Source: Apis mellifera (taxonomy: Eukaryota; Arthropoda; Insecta; Hymenoptera; Apidae). From it: 64,000 nucleotides of DNA. The stretch spans positions 8,546,501-8,610,500 of the forward strand of contig NC_037639.1 in the NCBI RefSeq assembly GCF_003254395.2, read 5' to 3'. Position numbers and translations under genes: made by a program. Of this stretch, positions 12,084 to 25,365 are shown in pieces. The notes beneath the pieces are model-generated. The model worked only from the letters and a program-made list of their open reading frames with translations. It ran no database searches and had not been told where the DNA came from. Numbering within the stretch: the first letter of the stretch is position 1; each line of letters starts with the position of its first letter.

Positions 12084-12256
12084 GAAGAGAAAGAGAGAGA
12101 GAGAGAGAGAAGAGGGAGGAAAAACGGGAGGAGGAATGGTGGAGGTTGAAGAAAAAGGAGGGGAGAGGGAAGCGGAGAGGAACGAAGGAACGAGGATAAC
12201 GAGAAGAAAGTGGATGGTAGGGAGAAATGGAATGTGAAAGGAGGTGGGGAGAGGGG
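12084..12256 (+). repeat. Long polypurine block
   Basis: Over about 170 bases the plus strand is close to 90 percent purine, starting with a pure GA run (12091-12110) and continuing in GGA/GAA steps. Homopurine blocks of this length can adopt triplex (H-DNA) forms. It also inflates reading-frame length: the longest forward frame in the window starts inside it. Confidence 0.88.
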
Positions 12257-15200
12257 GTATCGCAAAATGGGCCGTGGTGCACGGTTCGACACTCGGGTCC
12301 TCACTTTTATCCTGTCCTTGTTGGTCGGCGCTCGTTTTCTCGCGGAGCCGACGGGATCCAACACGGCAATTTTCTTCTTACCCAGGCGAATATGCGGAGG
12401 CACGAAAGGGATCGCGTGTGTACCCCTTGTTCCCGTGGCTCGCGAGTTACGGGTACACTTTCATCCGGCGTTGATTGTACTCGATCTGGTTAACACGTTC
12501 CCGGAATACGGGTGGAAAGTGTTATTAAGGCTGGCTCGAGGAAATTACAAACGGGTGGTGTTCGCAGGAGTGCAAATAAGCGGAGAATGGGAATGCTGTT
12601 CGTGGCTTCGGTTTCGCGGAGAATATTATTTAAAGAAATACACAATACGGATTCCGCTTAATCATTCGCGTGTTTTTGTTCTTACTCCTTCCCTGTGGTT
12701 CTTCTTCTCTCTTTCTCTCTTTCGATTCGGAAATCACTTTCGAATCATTTCGATAATTTTATTATTAAAGTTATTACTTCGAAACTATAGGGAAATCATA
12801 AATGATCTTTCAAACTCAAGTACGCTTATACTTTCTTATTCGTTCGAAAATTTCCGTAATGCGAGAGTATTTCATCGTCGTTCTTTCAACTACCCTTTCC
12901 AAGTGTGAATAGTTTCTGCACGTGTTTTCAGAAACCTTTTTCACCACTCTCCTCGTACCCACCGCACCATTAATAATCGTCAAATCGACGCACCCCTCTG
13001 CACGAGCAATTTAAAAGGGAAAATTTATCGTGTGGGGTTTTTTTTTGACTCGAAATCGAAGATGCGCGGTTTTATTCTAAGGCTAAATAGAATATTCGGT
13101 CAAATCTTTCGGCGTCTGTCAATACGGAAATCAGGGTGGTCTGGAAAAGAGGGATGACGGGGAAGCGACGATGTCGCACGTGTCGGGCGACACGTGCCGC
13201 GCACACGTGACCGGGAAACGGAGCTCAAACATCATCTGGAAAACGTAACCAAGAAGCAGCTTGGTCATGTTTTCACCCGTGTTCGTGGACGTATCTTTTC
13301 ATTGAGGGAATTATTGTTTTATTGGAAAAGTATCATCGTCGCCGATGGGTATTATCTTTCGTGTTACCCGATTGCTTCGTCTTATTGGGAAACACGCGAG
13401 TTAAAAAAGCATTCTTCATTCCCTCTTTCATAATTCAATTTGTAAAGTTGACCAAACTTTTGCAAAATAATCCGAAGCACGTAAAACCCATCATCGTTCG
13501 AGGTCCAGCCGAAAGTCGTACCGCAATGGTGTCGAAACAGGTATCGGAGCAATCGAAAAATATTGTTTTATAATATATATCTCGCGTTATTATCGTGCGA
13601 CGACCGTCGCTCTGTTATATCGTTACTCGGATCTTTATAGCGTATCCCGTGGCACGGGGACTTTCACTGGCGTTCCCTAATCGGCGCCGCCCGATTGCTG
13701 TTCCGTGTTCCGAGATTACGGTTGGAAAATTTTCGCTTTATGACGGGACGACGTATCGTCGTCGGCCGGCGGAGGTCCAGAGGCGGTCCTTGAACGTCCT
13801 AACCTTGGCGTCCTTAATGGTCCCGGCCGCGCCAGACGACGGTCTTTATAGATAGACACGCGTTATAAAGAGCTCTCGCTGCACGTACGTACCGGCTGAT
13901 GCATCGCCGGTTGATTACACGCGGTTACAACCTGGAACCGTACCGCCTTTAACGACTCACTTATCGCCGCGTTCTGGGGGGTCACGGGATCCCGAGCACG
14001 CTGACCGACGCCACCCTTCCGAAGGGACGCCATTTTTCTCGCATCGTTTCTTTCAACAACGCTCGTCCTATTAGACAAATTGCGCCCGTTTCTCGCCGAT
14101 CCACGGGAGCAAGCCCTGTAATTTGCCCCTATATCGGCGTTACACATTTTCGAGACGGAGGATCGTTCCTACGGTGTCCTCGTCTCCAAGGTATCCCAAT
14201 AAGGGTTAATAATCGGCGGAAGTCGATCTTTAAATTCATCGTGTGCTCTCGTTTCGCAGGTCTCTCGATATTTGCCGTGCCCAAAACCATCCCAATAATC
14301 CGTCTACGTAATTTTCTTAACAGACTGTCCATTTGTATTTGATGAATCCAAATACTCACGTTCCACGTGTACTATAAATACGCATTTTTGATTAAATTTC
14401 GCGTCTGATCCACCTCGCCAGGATACCTTTGTTGCATTAAATCTTTCCAAACGGAGCACGAAATCGTCGAAATCGATGCTGGAAGAGGAAAAAAAGTGAG
14501 TAAGGGCAAATGATGGGTCCCACGAGGCGGCCGATTAGATATCTGTCGGGGTTGTCTCCGATCCATGCGTTATCGTTGTCGTGTTTAATAAACGTATTCC
14601 GGTTCTGACATAGGTGCACAAACAGCACGTACGTGTCCATGCTGGACAACCACGCACACGTGTACACACGGTGCACACGGGTATGTGGCGTGTCAACAAT
14701 TAGGAGAATCAGCGTTCGAGAACGTCCGGTGCTGATAACGTCTCGAGGCACGGCCGTAAGGAAAGGGCTTCGATTTTCAGATCTCATCCTTCCCTCTCTC
14801 CTTCCCCGTTCGATGGAGGAGGAGACCCGTGTGTGGGAGTTTCGTGTCCGATCATTAGGGAGATCCTATCGGGATTGTAAGTCACTCAGTCACTCGCTCA
14901 ATCCTCCGCTCGATTACTCGGAAAGAGAGCCGGCCTACCGGACGACCGAACGTGTGTATATATATATGTGTGTATATATATACATACACGAAGCCGTCCA
15001 AGTTCTTCTTTGCGTTCTCTTCTTCGGGAGGAAGAGGTCGTCTGGCGGAAGAACGAACGACCGAGGAGGAGCGCGCCAAGTGCTTTCGAGCTTCGCTTTC
15101 CAATTAAGTGGATCGTTCCGGTCGCCGCTCCTCGAATATTTCAGGAAGTCCAATTGTCCGCGTGCATCGCGTTGGTCGCGATTTTTTATAGCCGTAAATC

Positions 15201-16999
15201 GGGCTATGTTTCGTTGGAAACATTTGAGGGATAATAATGGGTGAAATATGCATACGATGTAATTGTACGTATGAATATGAACACGATGAATGCATAATAA
15301 ATGGGTCGTTCGTAAAATATACCAACTTTAATATAAAATATACATACAGATTTATTTGTATCTCCTAAAGAAATCTGAGTTAATTATTCAAAGGGATTGA
15401 AATTAAAACGCGAATTCTAACGTGAATTCAAAGGGCAAAAGGTAAATGGCATTCTACCAAGAAAGACTATCCAAACTGTCAAGAGGAGTTTAACTCGCCT
15501 TTAAAGTTTCCATCGGTTGACACATACCTACTGCCTTTCCTCGACAAATAAATCTTCCATGTTTCACGATCACGAAGGTCGGCCTTTCGAGACTTATCGA
15601 GCACTCCGCGTTACCAAGGGAAAGGTTTCTGGGTCGGTTCTGAGTAGGCTACCGTGCTTCGCTTCTATCCTCTACCTCTACCTTCATTGGCAATTAAGCC
15701 GTCGAAAATCAATGGTAACTTTTACTTCCGTTTCGTGCTCCCTTTCATCCCCGCTTTCTTCTTTTTAGAAAAAAGAAACACGCTAGTAGACGATAGATTA
15801 AGTGGAATTTTTTATCAAAGAAAAAGAAAAAGAAAAAATTACTGCAGTTATTCTCCACCAACGAACGAGATATTTTTCCCTCTCGTTTCGATAATAAATA
15901 ATTTTCGCGCTTTTGAACGCACGAACACGAAGCGTATCGATCTCGCAATTTCACTTAAACACGACGTGAGTTACGTCAACGCGATTGCCTTGGAAATTAT
16001 CGACAAAACACCTTCGGGCGATGCTCGAGAAAATTGGCGTAGTATCGTCGATCGCTAGCGAAACTATGGCGAATAACACGGTTTCGGCAACGTTCTTCGC
16101 GTACTTACACGTATCACGGCTTCGTTAAACGATGCGCACGATCCCTTCGCGGAATACCAATTACAATCAACGGCGGTGTAATGCAGTTGTAATACGAGAA
16201 GTATTGGAACACGTGAGACGCGGACGTGGGGCGTTAAAAGTTGGCGAGAAGAGTCGACGTACAAGGTGTGTATCGAACGACGTGAAAAAGTACAAAACAC
16301 TCGTTTTCACTCGTTTCAATTAAGAAACGAGTTGAAGAAAAGAATTTGGAATATATGAAATAAATCGAAATACCATTGAATCATTCACGTCCAATTAATA
16401 TCAAAATGAAAATTTCAATACAAATTTTCTTTTGCATATGATAATCGTCTTTTCCAATTATTAATTACGGGGCACTTTGTATTCCTTGCCAAATTAATTC
16501 TCAAATTATAATTATAATTTTTCTCTTTTTCGGCGAGAACGTGAGTCTTGTCTCTCTTCGTAGATCCTCTCGATCTTGCAAGTATTCTTCGTCCCAACAG
16601 CTCATATTATTCCTCATCTTTGTTAACATATTACACAATTTATAGAATCCAATAAAGTGCTATCCTAGGCTAAAGTAGGCCATGTCTAAAAGACAAGATT
16701 AAACGGGATACACGTTTTTACACGTGTATTCGTTTTGATTGTGTTTCCTCGTTCCGATATTAAAGCTCGGGTTCTCGTATTATGAAACATATGCCGTGTA
16801 CATAAATTCTAGGATACTTTGTAATCCGGTTGAATGAATAATGAGAAACAAGTGTCTCCAAGCGAAGCGGCGAGACGAGGAAAAAGCAAAGGAGATAAGG
16901 CGTGCGTACGCGCAATTTATTTATATCGTTACTACGGAATGCAGTTATCATTCTTTCAACGAATTCGAGGCGATGGTTATTTATTAACGAGGTGGTGCG
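12257..16999. other. Non-coding spacer, no gene recognised
   Basis: The longest frame of the window (232 codons, 12210-12908, +) ends here. It has basic and hydrophobic patches but no signal peptide, domain or motif I recognise, and ends in AT-rich DNA. A TA-rich inverted repeat lies at 14951-14990. A 203-codon frame at 14633-15244 (+) runs straight through that repeat, which argues it is not coding. The area 15240-15440 and 16320-16740 is AT-rich. Confidence 0.55.
14951..14990. repeat. TA-rich imperfect inverted repeat
   Basis: Two arms of 17 bases, reading CGTGTGTATATATATAT and the near reverse complement of it, pair at 15 of 17 positions around a GTGTGT centre. It could fold as a hairpin or cruciform. 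It is most simply a TG/TA microsatellite that happens to be symmetric. Confidence 0.85.
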
Positions 17000-17157
17000 C
17001 ATCGACACGCGAGATATAATTACGTAAATTGACAGGTTGCGTTCACCGCATTAACCCATCGCCGCTCCCTGTCTTAAATTTCAATCCAACGGGGCCGAGT
17101 ATACATTTTGTAACAAAATTTGGGGTCATAAATTTATCGAGTTTTTGACTTATTGGC

Positions 17158-17172
17158 TCGATCGATCGATCT
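17158..17172. repeat. (ATCG)n short repeat
   Basis: GCTCGATCGATCGATC is a short tetranucleotide repeat with self-complementary units. It is too short to mean much by itself. Confidence 0.75.
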
Positions 17173-17767
17173 AACGCAAAAAAGCAGACAATATAAACTT
17201 TCTAATTATCCGGATATCTCACCGTACGTTTAAACTGCTTATTTCTTTCGAGACACGTGTCACGATTAAAAATTGTTGCATTGAAATCCGTTGAAATACG
17301 CGGAAACAGTGTTTAATTAATGTATCGAGATCGCATTTCCAATCGTTTCGAAAGATTGAATAATTTCATTATTATTTTAATATTATTTACAGATGGAGGA
17401 TTTGATAATATTATATATTTATTTCTCCGATTTATTTCTCGATTTAAATTCGGCTCCCATTGTTCCGTAATTTTGGTTATTCCAAATAGTAATAGTAGTT
17501 TGCAATGCAAATGTATTCATAATTAAATCGCGTTATGATATCGAGTAAACCGATGCAGCGAATGCACAATGACCCCGTTTCCAGAGGTGAAACTTGCGAA
17601 CGCAATGTACGAAATTTTAAACTTTTCCAAATCCTACCTTTCCATCCTTCGCATACGTTTCGATCCTCGACCGTAATCGATCCAATTAACTCGACGACTC
17701 AATTTTCCATTTTATTTTCCCGCCGTTGAAATACGCTCGCGACAATCGTCTATCAATCTTCTCGAGG

Positions 17768-17802
17768 CATTAGTCGAGGCAATTAGCGCCTCTCAATTAG
17801 CG
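17768..17802 (+). promoter_or_regulatory. Cluster of ATTAG (homeodomain-type) sites
   Basis: Three ATTAG cores fall within 35 bases. The second and third sit in two exact copies of CAATTAGCG (17780-17788 and 17794-17802), and the first two share a GAGGC lead-in. A GAGGC/GCCTC pair can also form a short stem around the second site. TAAT/ATTA cores are the usual target of homeodomain factors, so a regulatory element is possible; this is inference from motif density only. Confidence 0.25.
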
Positions 17803-18205
17803 TATCTCTCGTTCCCTCGTTATTAACATCACCCTTATTATTCATCGTGTCGTTTATATCGAGACTTTCTCGCGGCTTTGCTGCCCGAATCGAACGACCA
17901 ATAATTACCCGAATAAGCGGCTAACTTGAAATATACCGGCTATATAAACCGGGCGGGAAGATGTTATTTCGCCTCACTTTGTGAACCAGGCTTAAGGAGG
18001 TATATACACGGGTGAGATATAGCTCCCTGAACGCGCTCGCCGTTATTAACCCCCGGTAAGAGCACACGGCGGGGTATCGTGATTGGCGATCGTCAGTGCG
18101 GTTATAGGGTATTTTCGAGTGAATCATCGCGATCCTGCTGTCCGAAAAAATTACGATCACACGAATCGTGTCCTTCCTTTTTCCCCCGGCCATTCACGGG
18201 TCAAC

Positions 18206-18235
18206 CGGCTCGGCTCGGCTCGACTCGGCTCGCTC
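18206..18235. repeat. (GGCTC)n pentanucleotide repeat
   Basis: Four GGCTC units, with one GACTC variant between the third and fourth, are followed by a partial GCTC unit in CpG-rich DNA. Confidence 0.85.
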
Positions 18236-19394
18236 GCGGGTGAGAGCGTGCTTTCGACCGACTCTCGAAAAACTCTCTCTCCTCCGGTTAACCGTCCCCT
18301 CGGCCAATTTCCTCCTTCCTTCGACATGCTCTCGCTTCACCCGTCCACTCTCTGGGAGCCAATTTAGCCATGGATGCCCGGGACGAGATCGAGCATGTGT
18401 AATGAGCGAATGCACGAGGCACGAGGTGGAGTTTAGAGTCTTCTTCGAACGATGGATGGAACGTTCCCTGCTGGAAAATTGACCGTTTCGCAAACTTCCA
18501 CCAGAGTATCTCCCCCCTCTTCCCTATTTCGTTCCTCTTTGAAGCTGGTTCTCGTCTCCGCACACAGGTCGGATAACTCTATCCATTCTCAACTTGTTGT
18601 TGACTCTTGACGGTCACGAATTGGTTGCTGATCGACCGATTCGACCGAGGTAACTCGACATTTTTTTTCATTCGAACGAAATTCGGGAACGAGAAGTGGA
18701 AAAGAAAGGAAAAGAAAGGAAATCTGTCGGGAAAGTTATTAAGTTGGGACGAGAACTTCTTTTTGTTTTTCTTTTTTAAAGGCAACGGGGATACCGACAA
18801 ACGGCTATATTGCATCGGACTTTAAAATACGTTATTTAACAGGTACACACAATGTATTCCCGTGGGTGAGGATCATCTGCATGGCTAAAAATCAGCTCCG
18901 GGCGCTTCGTTACCGTGGCGGCCCTCCTTTGCGCTCTTTCGACAGGACGCGCGCAACACGACTGCCTCGCAATCTCGGCTTTCGCGCCTCTTGCACGCTT
19001 TCTCGCTTCGTTAAATTACACCCCGGCCCCCGAAAGAAGCGAGGGTTGGGCCGTCGACAGCCTTGAATCATCGTGGACGAGCACGTCGTTGGGTGGCGCG
19101 GGCGCGTCGACACCCATCCCTTGCCTCCCCGATTAAATTATCGATGAATTATTTATTCAGCCTCGAACGAGGCTGAAAAAGAGAGATGGAAGGAAAGAGA
19201 AAGAGAGATGGGCTGCGTAGAACGGATATTGCGAACACCGGCGGCGCACAGAACCGATTCATCCGGATGTATCTGTCCGATCCTTCCCACTCCGATCCAT
19301 TCCTCGTTCTCCATTCCTCCATACTTCAACCCTCTTCCTCTCTTGTCGCCCTGCTCGCGGAATTATTAAAACTCGAACCAGCCACTACGACACC

Positions 19395-19430
19395 GATATA
19401 TATATATATATATAGATATACGTATATCTC
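19395..19430. repeat. (TA)n run with embedded 16-bp palindrome
   Basis: A run of about nine TA units passes into AGATATACGTATATCT (19414-19429), which is a perfect 16-base palindrome. This could extrude as a small cruciform. Confidence 0.88.
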
Positions 19431-20337
19431 GCGGGGGTGGCGGAGTGGGTGCGCGGGTACACATACCGGGTGGCCGGCGGGCAGAAAACAATAAAGTCAG
19501 GCTATCATCCGGGACGCCACTTCCACCACTTCACCTTCCTCCCCCCCTCTTCCATCCCTCTTTCACCCGCTCCTTTCACCCCCTCCCTCGAACCTTCCAC
19601 TTTGGCCTACGAACGGCCGGTGCCCCGCTCTCCATTCAATTTAGATCCCACTTATGCACTCCAGGCCCGGCGTCCGTACATACATGCAGACGGACGTACG
19701 TCATATTTATTCTATTTTATTGTAAGCCGATCCCATCCCCAGGCTTGAGTTAATATTTTCCTACGAGATCGCGCTCCAACTCACCCTACCATCCTGTCCA
19801 CGGTTACCACCCCCTCGTAGTGACTGTTTCTCGTTCGAGATCGTCGTTTCCGCAACACTGCCCCCTCTCTTTTTTTTGACCAGAGACCCCCGGCTCTGTT
19901 GATATCGCGAAAGACCAGAGGGGGCGTTGGCGTACGCGTTGGCCAGACGGCGGACGTGTAATTTCGAAGTTCGAGGAGGAGGACTGTGAAAAATTGCCAC
20001 CGGGAATTATTAGTTATGAAGCCGTCCGGGGGATCTCGTTCGAACTTTTGCAACTCTTCCGAGCGGGCGTCGCTGCGCGAAAAAATTGTTTCGAATTATC
20101 TTTCTACGAAGGCGTGGGGGAAGAAAGGGGGGCGGATCCCTCCCTTCATCCGTTGACGTATTGCTTTTCCGAACTTTGTGAGCCGTATTAATATTCAGAC
20201 ATTTTTTTTATATATGTTTTCATTTCAAACACGAGTCGAGAAAGAGATCGTACGTTTTAACGTAGGGTGAAAAATTTTAATAATAATTTCCCGATGGTTA
20301 ATCGTGTGGAAGATGACTATATATATATACTACGCAG

Positions 20338-20536
20338 AAATATTAAATACGCACGCGTTAAAGTCGAGAAAATGGAGATGGTTGTCGATTTCAATTCTTG
20401 AACTTGATAGAATTGCTCTCCGTAGAGTTTCTCCAATCTCGATCCGGTCAGAAGTTGGGCGTCGAGCCGTACCACCTCTATAGAGATGTGGCCGAAGATA
20501 GGGAACCCTCGATACCCTTGTCCTCCAATTAGGTAA
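20338..20536 (+). other. Uninterrupted frame of 57 codons without ATG (very weak exon candidate)
   Basis: A plus-strand frame stays open from about 20362 to a stop at 20531 and reads, near its end, LGVEPYHLYRDVAEDRE. The composition is more protein-like than most chance frames here, but I know no family with it, no clear splice acceptor precedes it, and a stop falls exactly at the only donor-like GTAAAT. I list it so it can be checked by homology. Confidence 0.06.
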
Positions 20537-21015
20537 ATTCAATATAATTAACTATATTCTAGCTGGTTGGGTAATCTAGCGAGGGATCGATCTGATTCGC
20601 TCTCGAAACTCGTGGATTAGCCGCTTCGATTTGCTCCTCTCGAGAACCGGTTACGAATTTATTTATACACAGATATCATCATCACTTTTGATTTTCGATA
20701 AACCTATCTGCGCGAAATTGAAGGTTACGAGTATTAAGTTTATATTCTCTGATTTTTTTTTTTAACAAAATCTATTTTCGATTTTTCCATTTCAACTTTT
20801 CATCCTTCTTTCGTACCATTCTCTTTGCTTCACGCTCTTCTCCCAAATACTTAAATAGGTGTTCACTCAACCAAGATCCGTATCAAGCGGTTCTTTAAGA
20901 TAATAATTCGCACGAACGATGCGTTAAGGAACGTCACGTTCACCTACAAGCCACACCGCCGGTGGTAACAAGATATAATAATCACTGTCATCAGCACCGC
21001 CTCGTATAATCCTTG

Positions 21016-21042
21016 TTCTTCTTCTTCTTCTTCTTCTTCTTC
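21016..21042. repeat. (TTC)n microsatellite
   Basis: About nine TTC units, the reverse-complement type of the AAG repeats elsewhere in the window. Confidence 0.92.
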
Positions 21043-23758
21043 GTCGAGGCCAACAACGGCCCAGTCAGATCGCATGAAAAACTCGCCTCTCTTTGGATCG
21101 AGTCGGTTTTGCCGGTCGATTATCTTCGAAATTGTGAACGGGTTAAGCGAGAAACGCCATGCTTTTACGCGTGGATATGTTAATTGCGGATGTACTAATA
21201 GAACGAGCGTTGATTAACGTTTGAGCTTGGTTAGTTTTATATCGTTCGTTTCATGATTCATCAAATATAAATATTATGGGCGTTCAATTCATCGAACAGC
21301 CTTCAATGTTTTGCCTCGACTTTTCTTGCCTTGTTATCAATGACGATGTAAAATTATCAGGAAGAAGAGATATATACCGTTAACATTTTATTAATCTCAA
21401 TTCAATTTCTGTTAATCGTTTAATGACGACGATGATAATGGAATATTGAAATAAAAAATTAAAATTTGTACTTTAACGTTACTTACTATCTATAAAATAA
21501 AGATAAATCTTGCAAATTAGCACATAAATAATTAAGATTAAAATAAATCTAGATTCAGCATTATTAATAAAACTCAGAATTACATCATATATTTTAATAA
21601 TAACGATTCTTCTTCCTGATCAACAAAATACTACCAACTTAATAAAGGTACAGTTTCTTCTTCAGTATTAGAAACGTGTTTTACGACCGTTTTCACTCGC
21701 GTATCCAGTTTCAAATTACGATGGTTCGCGCAGATTACACATTTATCGTTTGTACGGATCGCGATCGTTTCACGTGCGATCGGATTCACTGGAACTGGTG
21801 GAGATCAGCGTTTTCCACGAAAATCCCTCGATTTTTCGAGGTCAGTCCGCGCCTCTATCTTTAACGCGAATCCAATACCGGTGATGGCGGAGGAGGGGAT
21901 CATTATTAAACGCGATACGTGGAGAGATCCTTGGTCAAATTATAAAAACGCGAGCTTCGTCGAATTGAATCGAGAAATTCTACGTAAGAGGCGTGTAGGT
22001 ACGTATTCGCAAAGGAATCCCTTTTATGGAAACCATCTCCTCCCGGCTTCTAAAACGTGATCCCTATCTGGCCAGATTCAAACGTTCCGCGTTCTTGCCT
22101 CGCCGACGGAGACACTTTCCACGGAAAAGAATCCCCTTTTCCCTCCCCGCGCGAAGGAAACTTCTTACATTAGATTACTTCGGCTGGTGGAAACGACTTC
22201 AATTCTTCTCCAACTTGGTTGGAAAAAATTGAAAGAGGGATTTACACTTGAAGAGTGGCTTCCTCGCGACCACTTTTATATATTTCACGAGAACGTTCCC
22301 CTTCTTCATCCGACAATTATGTACAATGAAAGGAAACTTCATTGAAACTAGTCCCTCCGCTTCTTATTTTTTTTATTTCGCGTACAGATTTATTTATCTT
22401 TCCCTCTCATTTCAAACGAATCGATAGAAGACTTGGCGAAATTTATATACGCAAAGTATGCGTTTAAAAAGTAAATAATGAAAAGATTCCCACGGATTAA
22501 TTTTTGAATCGTGCATAAATTACTAATCTAGAATCTTTATTCGTTGCTCGATTGTTGAAATATATACGGAATTGGGCGAACGAGGCACGGAATTAAATTA
22601 GGCAACTTGCAGAATTCAACCTAACCTCGTAGTTGCTCGATTGTTTCTACTATGCACGGATGGCATGATACTTAACGGAACCGATTCTATGACGAAACGA
22701 GTCCAAGGAGAATTTCGTTAAATCGGATCATTTGTCACGCCTTTCGGCTGATTGTATCACGTCGGTTGACCGGCGAGACGGTAGGATTTTATATCGAGAT
22801 CGAGATCTCGTTCGGCGTTGATTAAAGTTCCGTTTGAATCGCGATAGGGCCGTCGAATTTCGTCGACGAATTAAAATTGATCGATGCCGTCCCGGTATAA
22901 TAGCAGATGGAACGAAGATATTCGTGTCGACAGTTAGGTTAGATACAAAAAAAAAACGCATGATGTCACGTTGATACGTTGTAAATGAGCTACCGTTGCT
23001 TGGACTTGGATTGAACTCGAAATTTTGTTAAAAAATATTAATCAGACGAAGAGAGGTGGACGGAAAAATGCACCCAGAAAGGATTTAAAGATCTCGACAA
23101 TTCATTTTGTCATGAATTTTGTCAGACCTTCGTAAGTAGATTTAGCGATGCATTTTAATTATAAAAGTGGAGATTTTTTCTGAATTTAATAATTATAATT
23201 TTATCCCCTTCGCGCGTATGGAATATAAAGCCAAAATTTTTCGTACAAATTTTTTTTTTTTAACCAACATTTCCACGGATGCAATTATTTTTTTGTTTCA
23301 ATATAACGAAAGAAGAGAAAAAGAGAAATTTAAAGCGCTATTACGGTAATTACGGAAATAATACGGCATACGAAATAGCAAAAGGGAAAATTTTTATCCG
23401 AAAATACGAACTTTATCCATCTTTATGTTCGCTCGGTAGCGATATAAATTAATCGAGATCGATTTTTCAAAAAAATTTCGATTGGATCTAGGTTGAGATC
23501 CACGAAGGAAGCTCTTGAATTCGGCTTACTTCGGCATACGTGACGTTCCAAGGAATCGAATTAACGCGAAGCGAAGGATTCCACCCGATTATTCCAGGAG
23601 ATCGCGAATCGATCTAATCGTGGAACGATTTTGGCGATCGCTAGGAAAGCCTTTTCCAGCCGACAATTTCCAGCCATTGTCGATGCAGGGAGCGTAGGTT
23701 GATAAAACCGCTTGCGAGATAGGGTCACTTTTCCAGTCACGTCTCGAGGATCTGTAAT

Positions 23759-23780
23759 CGAGGAGGAGGAGGAGGAAGAG
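23759..23780. repeat. (GGA)n microsatellite
   Basis: A short run of AGG/GGA triplets that gives a glutamate run in a chance forward frame. Confidence 0.85.
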
Positions 23781-24809
23781 GATAGGAATCGGCGTAATCG
23801 GTATAAACCGGTAACGATTACGAATCCAAGTTCTATCCGCCGATTCCTCCGTACGAGCGAACAAGATAAATCATCGTCTTGTTTGAAAATGAAAAATTGT
23901 TAACGCTGCTTGACGTTTCTCGTATACAAACGCTTGATACGCAAAACGTATGAAGAATGAAAGAAGAATAAAGGGACAATGGCTGGTACTGTTGCTTACT
24001 TCGACTTTCCTCGCGACGTATAAAATTCGTGCTATAATATCCTCATCTCCCATCTGTTTCAAAACATGTAAATCAACTCCCGAAGGAAGAGGACAAGTTT
24101 AGATATGCGAAACTCGATACATTGGACGTTTATCTGATTGTTCGATGGGAAAAAGGAAAAATCGGTATCGCGGTGGTTAACGTTTCTTCGGCGATTCACC
24201 GTCGTGAAGAGAGAAGAGACAGCGTATCGTGGCCAGGTTGAGGGAAAGGTCAACGGTTGCGTCTTCCTTCCTCCTGCCGCGCCGGCTACCAAACGAGTCC
24301 CCAACGAGTTTCAGTGCTCGTGCTCCATCCTAGCCTCTGTACGTCCGTCTGGCTGGATACGTCCGTTTGTCTAGCGGATTGTCGCCGTGTCGTGTTCGAG
24401 TTACCGGTACAGACGGACCGTTGTGTCCATGGCGAGCCGCTTGTAACGTGCGCAATCTTTGCCGGCTGAATGCCGGTTTATAACACGGAAGTGCATACAC
24501 GCGATACCACGAGACAACGAATCGGCTGTCCAGAAACGATGACGCGCCGTGTCGCGCGGGTTAACGACTCTCCGCGGAGACCATTTTCCATCGGGCCAGG
24601 TGGGGAAGGTCATCGCGCGACCGTTCCAAGAACGTCCATCCTCCTCTTCTTTATCGTCGTGCATTGTCCTGTGGGTCAGTCGGCCGTCGTCGTAATCGTG
24701 CTTGCGTCGTCTCAACGGTCCTAGGATTCGTGGGGATTAAAGAGCAATTATGTTAATAAGATTGAACTGCATTAATAAACCGGCCATGTGAACTGTGCCT
24801 CAGGTCTCA

Positions 24810-24829
24810 ATATATATATATATATATAC
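24810..24829. repeat. (TA)n microsatellite
   Basis: About ten uninterrupted TA units. Confidence 0.92.
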
Positions 24830-25347
24830 AATGGTACTCTATGTAATTTAATAAATACACCGAGTGATGGACGGGTCGAGAAACGTTATGCACGTTAATA
24901 AGCGAGCTTGGGATAAATTGAACCGTTTCGTGAATGAAAACCGTCTCGTCTCGAGTGGAGAAAATCGTGTTCCTTTACTCTCGATCTTGACTCGAGAGAA
25001 AGGAGGGTAATCGATACGTTGAACGGATATTGTCGCTTCTCGGGGCGGTGAACGATTGGAAGGAGGTCGAGCGAAGGAGGCGCGCTTGAAAAATTCTATT
25101 ACACGGTATGAATCGGTGACAGGTATTGAAGTGAAACTACATTGTAGTTGGGCGGGTGTGTGCGCGGGAAACCGATCTCGAGCGGAACGAACGAGGATAT
25201 CGTGTGTACACAACCGGCCTGTTGGCACGGGGCAACCAGCGTCCAATATATTTTCTAGCGGTTGTTACGAATGATTGGCAATTATCGATGCTGTCGTTGA
25301 GCTACCAACACAACACCGGCCAGAAAATCGTCAGATTCGCGGGGAAA

Positions 25348-25365
25348 CGTACGTACGTACGTACG
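25348..25365. repeat. (ACGT)n repeat, perfect palindrome
   Basis: CGTACGTACGTACGTACG is self-complementary over all 18 bases. A related CGTACGTACGTGCGTACG stretch occurs at 44910-44927. Confidence 0.88.

Larger units (their letters stand above)
17000..24099. other. Non-coding spacer, mostly AT-rich, no gene recognised
   Basis: Frames are short throughout (under 105 codons). Large parts are AT-rich: 17270-17530, 20200-20340, 20740-20800, 21200-21660 and 22980-23480. CpG-dense islands sit between them (18170-18500, 18900-19130). The nameable content is a GGCTC pentanucleotide repeat, a TA run with an embedded palindrome at 19395-19430, a TTC repeat at 21016-21042, a GGA repeat at 23759-23780 and the ATTAG cluster at 17768-17802. 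Confidence 0.55.

Noticed and set aside
12210..12908. Longest reading frame in the window (232 codons, plus strand)
   Set aside because: It starts inside the polypurine block, overlaps two other forward frames, ends in AT-rich DNA and shows no recognisable domain, signal peptide or splice context. Length is within what chance gives for this much sequence.
14633..15244. 203-codon frame on the plus strand
   Set aside because: It reads through the TA-rich inverted repeat at 14951-14990 as a YIYMCVYIYI run, which no functional exon is expected to do.
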